A DNA stretch of 15,597 bases from contig JBEGTZ010000263.1 of assembly GCA_041179125.1 (NCBI GenBank), positions 1 through 15,597 on the forward strand, in the 5' to 3' direction. Both the position numbers and the translations under genes were made by a program. This document shows positions 7,524 through 13,818 of this stretch, piece after piece (within the stretch, counting starts at the first letter, position 1; each line of letters opens with the position of its first letter). The notes beneath the pieces were generated by a model. That model saw only the letters and a list, made by a program, of their open reading frames with translations. It was not told the DNA's origin and did not search any database. Source of the DNA: CAMCXE01 sp041179125. Its GTDB lineage: Bacteria > Pseudomonadota > Gammaproteobacteria > Pseudomonadales > Cellvibrionaceae.

Positions 7524-7593
7524 AATTGCAACAAAACCGCTTTAGGCTCATTTCTCTTGAGTGCGTTGGGCCGCATGCTCAACCACACCCTCA

Positions 7594-7759
7594 ACCTAGA
7601 AACCTCAGTGAATCATCCAAGTCTGCGCAAGTCACGGGTAACGTCTAGCAAAAGTTAAAAATTTTGAACAACCAATAAGGTTGCCCTTCATTTTTAACTT
7701 TCACTATCCGCTCCCCGTGCCTTACACAGCTTTTGGGCGCCCAACTAAGGTTTCTAGGT
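7594..7759 (-). mobile_element. Palindromic MITE-like element, class A copy 3 (inverted)
   Basis: This complete copy is in the opposite orientation to the others. Taking the ends as ACCTAG...CTAGGT, it is flanked by a 3-bp duplication TCA (7591-7593 and 7760-7762). Its inner arm segments differ from all other copies yet remain complementary to each other. It ends 31 bp before the ATG of the IPTL-CTERM gene and so occupies that gene's promoter region. Confidence 0.88.
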
Positions 7760-7790
7760 TCATGTTGCAATTTATTTAAGAGGTACGGTT

Positions 7791-8612
7791 ATGCCATTGA
7801 TGAAGAAATTAATAACCCAATTGAGTAAAACCCACTCGGGGTTTTGCAAAAAAATACACGCACACAGCAAGGTGGTTTTTCACCCCTTGTGGATTGGCCT
7901 AGGGCTTTTTCTAGCCGCCAGCGCCCAGGCCTCGAGCCTTTGGACTGGCCCCAACATCACCTTTAGCAAAGTTAATTTCGCCGACCCAACCCTAGCCGCC
8001 CACCAAGACCGCCTCACCAACTCGGTATGGCTTACACGGGGCGACTTCCAGGGTATTTTCAACCTAGAAACCTCAGTTGGGCGCCCAAAAGCTGTGTAAG
8101 CCATTGGTTCGAATAGTGAAAGTTAAAAATGAAGGGCAACCTTATTGGTTGTTCAAAATTTTTAACTTTTGCTAGGCGGGCTAAGGGGTTGCGCAGACTT
8201 GGGTGATCCAACTGAGGTTTTTAGGTTCAGCATCGCCCCCGGCAAAGAAACGGCTTATGTTACGAATGTAAGCCCTGCAGACACCGAATGGGCGTTCGGC
8301 TCGATCAGCAGCGGCGTGCAAACACTGAATTTCCAGCCCTGGCAACTGGCCGTAGGTTCGCCACAGAGCAACCTCGTCAACCGACCGATGGTGGTTCACC
8401 TGATCAGTGAGGATATTTATCTGGATATAAAATTTCTCAGCTGGCATACAGGCCGCGAAGGCTTTGGCGGCGGCGCTTTCAGCTATGAGCGCTCAACCCC
8501 CGCCGTATCCACCCCCACCACCCTTGCCGTACCTACATTGCCGCAGGCAGGCTATGGCGTATTTGCGGTTTTATTGCTGGGCGCAGCCCTGCGAAAATTG
8601 CCCCGCAGTTAA
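7791..8612 (+). pseudogene. IPTL-CTERM-type surface protein gene, disrupted by a MITE
   Basis: Two open segments in the same frame, 7791-8099 and 8169-8612, are halves of one gene. The first has a long signal peptide (cleavage near ASAQASS) after ATG 7791 with RBS AAGAGG. The halves read ...NSVWLTRGDFQGIF and SIAPGKETAYVTNVSPADTEWAFG..., and end in a sorting-signal-like tail: VPTLPQAGYG, a hydrophobic stretch (VFAVLLLGAAL), then RKLPRS. That matches the IPTL-CTERM design, normally handled by an exosortase-type enzyme. The inserted 168 bp (8062-8229) is a multiple of three but brings in-frame stops at 8097, 8124, 8130 and 8163. Removing it with one TCA restores GIFSIAPG and a 217-residue protein. 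Whether either half is expressed is unknown; no RBS precedes the TTG at 8169. Confidence 0.8.
8062..8226 (+). mobile_element. Palindromic MITE-like element, class A copy 4, inside a gene
   Basis: This 165-bp element has ends ACCTAGAAACCTCAG and CTGAGGTTTTTAGGT and is flanked by TCA (8059-8061 and 8227-8229). It interrupts the IPTL-CTERM gene. Because the host reading frame is known on both sides, this copy defines the element's ends and the 3-bp duplication best. The central stem GTTAAAAAT/ATTTTTAAC is perfect here. Confidence 0.93.
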
Positions 8613-8678
8613 GCGAAAAACCTCAGGTCGCAAGGCAGAAATACCTCGCGACCATCACGAAAATTGAATTACCCGAGG

Positions 8679-8699
8679 TGCCCTTCAGGCATAATCCTA
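8679..8699 (+). repeat. 21-bp direct repeat, left copy
   Basis: This 21-bp stretch (containing CCCTTCAGGCATAAT and running 4 bp into the class A element) is identical to 11419-11439. The two copies bracket the class A copy 5 and the whole polyserine lipoprotein gene. Sequence to the left of the two copies differs. Confidence 0.85.
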
Positions 8700-8860
8700 G
8701 AAACCTCAGTTGAGCGCCCAAAAGCTGTGTAAGCCACTGGTGCGGATAGTAAAAGTTAAAAATGAAGGGCAACCTTATTGGTTGTTCAAATGTTTAATTT
8801 TTGCTAGGTGATGCCTGAGGGGTTGCACAAACTTGGGTGATCCAACTGAGGTTTTTAGGT
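8695..8860 (+). mobile_element. Palindromic MITE-like element, class A copy 5
   Basis: This complete copy (CCTAGAAACC to GGTTTTTAGG) lies 83 bp after the end of the split gene. Its flanks are TAA on the left (8692-8694) and TGA on the right (8861-8863). It is therefore the one complete copy whose flanking triplets clearly do not match, which suggests recombination after insertion. The right side abuts a GGGTGGGCAA hairpin at the 3' end of the convergent lipoprotein gene. Confidence 0.88.
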
Positions 8861-8863
8861 TGA

Positions 8864-8887
8864 GGGTGGGCAACAAATTGCCCACCC
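8864..8887. repeat. GGGTGGGCAA/TTGCCCACCC hairpin
   Basis: A perfect 10-bp stem (8864-8873 with 8878-8887) surrounds a CAAA loop, 7 bp beyond the stop of the lipoprotein gene on the - strand. It is the strongest member of the hairpin family found at 657, 1482 and 2348. Its position suits a transcription terminator or 3'-end stabiliser, but no U-tract is evident on the gene's strand. Confidence 0.8.
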
Positions 8888-8894
8888 CACCCGC

Positions 8895-11156
8895 TTATTT
8901 AAAAGTGCAGCTAGTAACGTAGATATTATCAATAACATCTGCTTGGGCTGTTATCCGAATACCCTCTGTGGAACCCGGCTGCAATTGTTTATTCATCGAA
9001 AAAGAAATAACGTCTGTGGGTGTGTTTAATTTGATGCCTGTTTCCGTAGCCGCCTGCGTAATTACAACAGGTGCAGACAAGGTTATCCGCCCTGAACTGA
9101 GATGGATGGGATCAATGTCTTCATTAGAATTTGAGTACCCAAAGCTGAAGTTCTTATGCCAGTACACCGCCTTAATAATAAATTCGTTCTTCTTCCCTGT
9201 TGGCGAAATTGAGGGCGCGCAGCCAATTGATTGGTTGCCCCCAACCAAAATGGTTCGTAATGCGCCACCAACACCACCCGAACTGGTTAAAGGTCCCGTC
9301 GAGACATTCAGAAGAACGTCATAATTACCGGCACTTTCAAATGTGTGGCTCACTGTCTTGCCAAACCCATAGGTGCCATCGCCAAAGCTCCATCGGTAGC
9401 TGACTAATTCTTTTCCTTCTGGATCAGAGGAGCCTTCTGCGCTGAAATTAACTTTTAAGGGCGCATTGCCAGCTTCAGTAGTTGCCGATATTTTGGCTAT
9501 TGGCGGTTGGCTTTCCTTGGGCGGCATATGTTCAATGCACTTCAAACCGTTTTGCGTTTTAAAGCCAATATCCTGAACGGCGGAGGTACTGGCGCCATAC
9601 AAATCAAATTTAACCCAGCTGTATTCAGGAATAATGTCCCCACTAACCGAAAAAGATTGGCTGCCTGCGGCCTTCACAACGTACTGATCGTTGTTATTTA
9701 AAGCAAGGTTGGACAACTTCGCAGCGGTTTTCCATGAGGCCTGCCAATTGCGCACGGGAGAGGAGGTATTGTTGTAGAGCCTCACTTGCATGCCAAAGGA
9801 CAAGGAACCAGGTTGATAGGACCTATAAGTAATTTCACAATCTTGGCCTGGGTAATCAGCTACCTCAAACCTTTTGTTGGTGTAGTTTAAGCCGCCGCGT
9901 TTATCTGACACCCCCAACGAGACCCACGTAGAAGTAGGAATATCCATTTCCACCTTAGAGCCGTACATGGGTTCTTGGCTAAAATCGCTGTACCAAACAT
10001 GGTCAATCGGGTCGCCATCTTCGTCATAAGACACATCCCCCCAAAGCGAGGCGGTGGTAAAGGGCCTTAAGAGATTAGTTTTGCTCGCCGTAAAAACAGG
10101 TACTGGGCGATGGTTGGACGGGTTATCACCACGGACCTGAATTTGCGCAATTTCTTTGTCACTTCTCCCGCTAGGGTCTGTAACTGTTAACTCGACAAAA
10201 TAAAAGCCCCCTTCAGCAAAGGCATGAGTAACCTGTGCTCCCGTGGCGGTGTGGCCGTCTTTAAAATCCCACAAGTAAGTCAGCGGCTCAATGTTAGGGT
10301 CGGTTGAACCTCGGGCGTCGAAGTCGATATTGGCAGCGACTTGGGCCCTTCCTTCGTGCGATGTAGATGTGTAACAAGGGTATGTGAATACCTGCGTTAA
10401 TAAGATGTGTGCTGTTGGCGCTTGCGGTGTTGTCGAACCGATGCCCGGCAGCGGCTGACTGGGACATTCAGCAACCTCCAGCAGATTGTCGAACCCCCAG
10501 TTAGTAAGCCAGTGATAGTTCACATTTCTAATGCTGACACTGCCCTTATCGCCCGTGGCGGTAATACTTGCTTGATGGGCACCCTGAAGGCGGTAAACGG
10601 ACAGGTAGTCGCCGACGTCAACGGGCACGTAAGCCCCCTTCAAATCGAAACCGATCGTCCGCCATTCAGCGCCAGTAGGTGCAAATTCAAAATCAATCGG
10701 ATTAAGCGGGCTATCCAACCATAATTTCATGGGTACGGGGTTGTCGTTGGGATTGGAATACTCAATCGACACCCTGCCCTTATTCAAAAAGCCCGTCCTG
10801 GATCGGCCTACCTCAGGCAAATCAATTCGGCCTTTTGCGGAGTTTTCAATTTTAAAATGCGTGGTTTGATTGCTGCCAACTGAACTGGCGCAATATTTAT
10901 TGACATTGATTGATGCCTGCCCACTTGATGAGGAGCTGGACGAACTGCCAGACGAGCTTTCGCCCCCACCACCCAGTACCGGGCAACCTGATGACGATGA
11001 AGTAGTACTTGAGGTTGAAGAGCTGCTTGTGCTGGATGACGAGCTTGATGAACCGCTTGTTGACGAACTTGTACTTCCCACCCCAGTGCAGGCGAATAGG
11101 CAGGTTGTAACAAAAAACAATAATCCAAAACGCAGAAATTCGAATATTTTTATCAT
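8895..11156 (-). CDS. Polyserine-linker lipoprotein with PKD and CBM2-like domains
   Basis: The 753-residue product starts at ATG 11156 with GGAG 11 bp upstream. Residues 1-23 are a lipoprotein signal (CLFAC, Cys23). Residues 28-79 are a Ser/Thr/Gly tether of the kind seen in Cellvibrio and Saccharophagus secreted proteins. Then come a beta-rich domain with NWGFDNLLEV (about 84-233), a PKD domain (about 246-342; YLWDFKDG, THAFAEGG), a degenerate PKD-like domain (about 351-433; DEDGDPIDHVWYSDF), a CBM2-like sandwich bounded by Cys440 and Cys540 (RLYNNTSSPVRNWQASWK), a good PKD domain (about 551-640; YRWSFGDGTYGFGKTVSHTF) and a C-terminal Cys-bounded domain (646-750). No catalytic domain is seen. 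A role in surface polysaccharide or cell adhesion is inference. It appears to be a single-gene unit. Confidence 0.85.
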   Translation of the reverse strand: MIKIFEFLRFGLLFFVTTCLFACTGVGSTSSSTSGSSSSSSSTSSSSTSSTTSSSSGCPVLGGGGESSSGSSSSSSSSGQASINVNKYCASSVGSNQTTHFKIENSAKGRIDLPEVGRSRTGFLNKGRVSIEYSNPNDNPVPMKLWLDSPLNPIDFEFAPTGAEWRTIGFDLKGAYVPVDVGDYLSVYRLQGAHQASITATGDKGSVSIRNVNYHWLTNWGFDNLLEVAECPSQPLPGIGSTTPQAPTAHILLTQVFTYPCYTSTSHEGRAQVAANIDFDARGSTDPNIEPLTYLWDFKDGHTATGAQVTHAFAEGGFYFVELTVTDPSGRSDKEIAQIQVRGDNPSNHRPVPVFTASKTNLLRPFTTASLWGDVSYDEDGDPIDHVWYSDFSQEPMYGSKVEMDIPTSTWVSLGVSDKRGGLNYTNKRFEVADYPGQDCEITYRSYQPGSLSFGMQVRLYNNTSSPVRNWQASWKTAAKLSNLALNNNDQYVVKAAGSQSFSVSGDIIPEYSWVKFDLYGASTSAVQDIGFKTQNGLKCIEHMPPKESQPPIAKISATTEAGNAPLKVNFSAEGSSDPEGKELVSYRWSFGDGTYGFGKTVSHTFESAGNYDVLLNVSTGPLTSSGGVGGALRTILVGGNQSIGCAPSISPTGKKNEFIIKAVYWHKNFSFGYSNSNEDIDPIHLSSGRITLSAPVVITQAATETGIKLNTPTDVISFSMNKQLQPGSTEGIRITAQADVIDNIYVTSCTFK

Positions 11157-11407
11157 TGTTAACTTACTCCATTAATTAAAGAAACCCCTTGCAACGGCAA
11201 CAATTTGCGCGTTAATAGGGCGGACGAACTGGGGCAAGATAGCATTGCAACTAGCGATGCCAATATGCAATTTCATGTGGCGTTCAGATTTTGTGAACCT
11301 GCTGCTGAAAGTTCAGGTAAACGCGTCACGGGGAGGGGGCTTGTTCGGCCCACATGCAGGTGGGTGTTCTGCGAATTAACACTCACTCTGCTTATTCTGT
11401 GTTGCTT

Positions 11408-11435
11408 TTGTACATGCCTGCCCTTCAGGCATAAT
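11408..11435 (+). promoter_or_regulatory. Candidate promoter of the rhomboid gene
   Basis: TTGTAC (11408-11413) and CATAAT (11430-11435) lie 16 bp apart, 28 bp before the start codon, a fair sigma70 match. The spacer contains the inverted repeat GCCTG-CCCTT-CAGGC (11416-11430), a possible operator. The rest of the 306-bp gap 11157-11462 shows no gene and must also hold the divergent lipoprotein promoter. Confidence 0.4.
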
Positions 11436-11439
11436 CCTA
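11419..11439 (+). repeat. 21-bp direct repeat, right copy, with a MITE-end-like sequence
   Basis: Identical to 8679-8699. It continues as CCTAAAACCCTG (11436-11447), which resembles a decayed class A end (CCTAAAAACCTCAG) with no element behind it. It overlaps the candidate promoter of the rhomboid gene. Confidence 0.85.
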
Positions 11440-11462
11440 AAACCCTGTTATGTGGAGACCTT

Positions 11463-12017
11463 ATGTCGCTAGATCAATCAATTCGTTTATTAATCCTGTT
11501 GTGCGGCCTGATGTTGCTGGGTTTTGTGGGCAATTTACTCACGGGCGGCTGGCTGAACCAGTGGGGCATCCACCCGCGCCAGTTTTCCAGCCTTTGGAAC
11601 GTGTTAAGCACGCCATTTTTGCACGCTAATTTAGCCCATTTAATCAGCAATTTAACCGGCTTCAGCGTGTTGGCTTTTTTGGTTTTACTGCGTGGCAAAG
11701 CGTGTTTTATTCAATCAAGCTTGGTGATTGTGGTGGTAGGTGGTTTGTTGGTGTGGCTATTGGGCCGCTCGGCCAACCACATAGGGGCCAGCGGTTGGAT
11801 TTTTGGCCTTTGGGGTTTGCTATTGGCAATGGCTTGGTTTGAACGCAGTTTTACCAGTATTGCACTGGCATTTGCGGTGGTATTTTTTTATGGCGGTATG
11901 ATTTGGGGTGTTTTACCGCTGCGCAGTTTTGTGTCGTTTGAAGCGCATTTATTTGGCTTGCTGGCGGGGGTTCTGGCGGCGTTTTTGTGGCGTAAAGGGT
12001 TTAGGTTATTCACCTAA
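11463..12017 (+). CDS. Rhomboid-family intramembrane serine protease
   Basis: The frame is open from 11205, but ATG 11463 has GGAG 6 bp upstream and begins a natural first TM helix, giving 184 residues. Rhomboid signatures are complete: HANLAHLISN fits HxxxxHxxxN (His54, His59, Asn63), GASG carries the nucleophile Ser110, and EAHLFGLLAG carries the catalytic His162. Hydrophobic segments fit a minimal six-TM core without N-terminal cytoplasmic or C-terminal extra domains, shorter than E. coli GlpG. It should cleave substrate TM helices within the inner membrane. No GlyGly-CTERM partner is seen here, so calling it a rhombosortase is not justified. It converges on gcvH with only 18 bp between stops. 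Confidence 0.9.
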   Translation: MSLDQSIRLLILLCGLMLLGFVGNLLTGGWLNQWGIHPRQFSSLWNVLSTPFLHANLAHLISNLTGFSVLAFLVLLRGKACFIQSSLVIVVVGGLLVWLLGRSANHIGASGWIFGLWGLLLAMAWFERSFTSIALAFAVVFFYGGMIWGVLPLRSFVSFEAHLFGLLAGVLAAFLWRKGFRLFT

Positions 12018-12035
12018 CCCCCTTGTTTTGAAGAT

Positions 12036-12419
12036 TTAACTGATCGTCGCCTGGTAGGCTTCAGCGGTTAATAAAGCGTCTAATTCCGCCAAATTACTCG
12101 GCTTAATTTTAAAAAACCAACCGGCGCTGTAAGGCTCAGAATTAATCGTTTCCGGGGCATCCTCCAGCACCGCGTTAACCGCGATAACTTCACCGCTTAC
12201 CGGTGCATAAATATCCGAAGCCGCTTTTACGGACTCCACCACACCGGCTTCTTTACCGGCCACAACCTGCGAACCCAAAGCCGGGCTTTCGGCAAATACC
12301 ACGTCACCCAGGGCGGCCTGGGCGTGGTCGGTTATGCCTACGGTAATGGTGCCATCGGCTTCCAAACGCGCCCATTCGTGGCTGCTGGCGTATTTTAATT
12401 CGGCGGGGATTTGGCTCAT
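12036..12419 (-). CDS. gcvH: Glycine cleavage system H protein
   Basis: The 127-residue lipoyl carrier shuttles the aminomethyl group between the P, T and L proteins of glycine cleavage. The start is ATG 12419 (MSQIPAELKYASSHEWARLE), the conserved H-protein beginning, with GAGGA upstream. The frame stays open six codons further (MIEEHT), but that start would run through the RBS. The lipoylated lysine is Lys65 in GVVESVKAASD, close to Lys64 of the E. coli protein. The family's C-terminal GWFFKIK is present. It follows gcvT by 21 bp and is surely co-transcribed. gcvP does not follow; the next gene is the convergent rhomboid, so P protein is encoded elsewhere. Confidence 0.97.
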   Translation of the reverse strand: MSQIPAELKYASSHEWARLEADGTITVGITDHAQAALGDVVFAESPALGSQVVAGKEAGVVESVKAASDIYAPVSGEVIAVNAVLEDAPETINSEPYSAGWFFKIKPSNLAELDALLTAEAYQATIS

Positions 12420-12440
12420 GGTGTGTTCCTCAATCATTAA

Positions 12441-13535
12441 TTAAACAGGTTGGCCGTTGCGGACAAAACAGGGTTTTACTAGGTCTACATCCACCGGGGT
12501 GTTGCGAATAAGCACTTGGGCTGCCCCCGTGAATTCAACGGGCACACGGGCCAGCGCGATGGAGTACCCAAGCGTAGGGGAAAAGGTGCCGCTGGTGATG
12601 ATGCCCTGGCGCGTGGTGCCGGGAATAATAACCGGGTAATCGGCGCGCAGTACACCTCGGCCTTTAAATGCCAGCCCCACCAGTTTGTCGCTGCCCGCTT
12701 CTTTTTGTTTTTGAAGGGCGGCGCGGCCAATAAAATTGCGCTCAAACGGCTGCCAGGCGATGGTCCAGGCCATGTTGGCCGCCAGGGGCGATACGCTGTC
12801 ATCCATCTCGTGACCGTATAAATTCATACCCGCTTCAAGCCGTAACGTGTCGCGCGCGCCCAGGCCGCAGGGCACAACACCCGCCTGCTGAAGCGCCAGC
12901 CAAACCTCGCAAGCTTGCTGGCCCGGCAGCATCATTTCAAAACCGTCCTCCCCGGTGTAGCCGGTGCGGGCCACAAACCAATCGGTTTTATCACCGCTTA
13001 ACGGCGTCCCAACAAAAACGCCTAAATCCATTAACTCAGGTAGCTTTAACACCTCGGCCACCAAAGCGCGGGCATTGGGGCCTTGTACGGCCAGCATGGC
13101 CAATTCCGGGCGCTCAGTAATTAACACATTAAAGTCAGCGCGGATCTTTTCCATCCAGGCTAAATCCTTAGCGCGGGTGCCGCAATTCACCACCAATCGG
13201 TAGCCAAAATCCGTAAGGTACACAATTAAATCGTCAATCACGCCGCCATCTTCATTGAGCATGGCGCTGTACAGGGCTTTGCCCATCTGCGTCAGTTTGT
13301 GAACGTCATTGGCTAATAAATACTGCAAATAGGCTTTGGCATCTGGGCCGCTTACGTCCACCACCGTCATGTGGGAGACATCAAACATGCCCGCATGGCG
13401 GCGCACTTGGTGGTGCTCTTCAATTTGGGAGCCGTAATTCACCGGCATGGCCCAACCGCCAAAATCCACCAATTTGCCACCTTGGGCGCGGTGTAATTCA
13501 GCTAAAGGGGTTTCAAGAAGGTGTTGCTCTGCCAT
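12441..13535 (-). CDS. gcvT: Glycine cleavage system T protein (aminomethyltransferase)
   Basis: The 364-residue enzyme transfers the one-carbon unit from aminomethyl-lipoyl GcvH to tetrahydrofolate, releasing ammonia. ATG 13535 (MAEQHLLETPLAELHRAQGG) gives exactly the E. coli length; an upstream ATG nine codons earlier adds MRGFYQGIF, which is not family-like. Recognisable segments are VDFGGWAMPVNYGSQIEEHH, GMFDVSHM, GGVIDDLIVYL (catalytic Asp region), ARTGYTGEDGFEMMLPG, CGLGARDTLRLEAGMNLYGH, and the C-terminal GIITSGTFSPTLGYSIALAR. Upstream, only 74 bp separate it from a palindromic element. I found no glycine riboswitch in that space. It leads the gcvT-gcvH operon, divergent from polA. Confidence 0.97.
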   Translation of the reverse strand: MAEQHLLETPLAELHRAQGGKLVDFGGWAMPVNYGSQIEEHHQVRRHAGMFDVSHMTVVDVSGPDAKAYLQYLLANDVHKLTQMGKALYSAMLNEDGGVIDDLIVYLTDFGYRLVVNCGTRAKDLAWMEKIRADFNVLITERPELAMLAVQGPNARALVAEVLKLPELMDLGVFVGTPLSGDKTDWFVARTGYTGEDGFEMMLPGQQACEVWLALQQAGVVPCGLGARDTLRLEAGMNLYGHEMDDSVSPLAANMAWTIAWQPFERNFIGRAALQKQKEAGSDKLVGLAFKGRGVLRADYPVIIPGTTRQGIITSGTFSPTLGYSIALARVPVEFTGAAQVLIRNTPVDVDLVKPCFVRNGQPV

Positions 13536-13609
13536 AAAAATACCCTGGTAAAAACCGCGCATTCTAGCCGATAAGTGTGTGCGGGTGCTGAGTGCTGGCC
13601 TATCCGTTA

Positions 13610-13787
13610 CCCTAGAAACCTCAGTTGAGCGCGTAGCGAGAGCGTCTAAGACGCCGAATTTAAAGCGATTTTCGCCAAAATTTGGCGAAAGCAGTAGTCA
13701 CCACATTGGTGAGTCAAATTTTGGCGAAAATCGCTTTAAATTCAAGTATTAGGCGTTCGCAGTAGCGTTCAATTGAGGTTTTTAGGG
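13610..13787 (+). mobile_element. Palindromic element with class A ends but a different interior (class B)
   Basis: The ends CCCTAGAAACCTCAGTTGA and TCAATTGAGGTTTTTAGGG match the class A family and are flanked by TTA (13607-13609 and 13788-13790). The interior is unrelated to class A. It has a perfect 28-bp inverted repeat (13656-13683 with 13716-13743) around a 32-bp spacer with its own CACCA/TGGTG hairpin. Part of the left arm (TTTCGCCAAA, 13670-13679) can alternatively pair with the adjacent TTTGGCGAAA (13681-13690). It fills most of the gcvT-polA divergent intergenic region and ends 31 bp before polA. Confidence 0.88.
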
Positions 13788-13818
13788 TTATGCTGGCGGC
13801 TTTTTGCAAAGGTATTTT

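Noticed and set aside
8062..8226. Integron attC site (palindromic, variable arms)
   Set aside because: Copies are not arranged as an array of cassettes, no integrase is present, the R'/R'' core motifs are not evident, and one copy lies inside a gene with a target duplication.
1..8860. CRISPR array
   Set aside because: The repeats are 165 bp or more, widely spaced and in both orientations, with no regular spacers and no cas genes.
11205..11462. N-terminal extension of the rhomboid frame
   Set aside because: The extension has no family resemblance, lacks a good RBS and covers the candidate promoter; ATG 11463 has GGAG at proper spacing.
11463..12017. Rhombosortase partner for the nearby C-terminal sorting signal
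   Set aside because: The nearby signal is of IPTL-CTERM type rather than GlyGly-CTERM, and the rhomboid has only general rhomboid motifs.
13536..13609. Glycine riboswitch upstream of gcvT
   Set aside because: Only 74 bp separate the start codon from the palindromic element, and I see no tandem glycine aptamer in that space or in the element.
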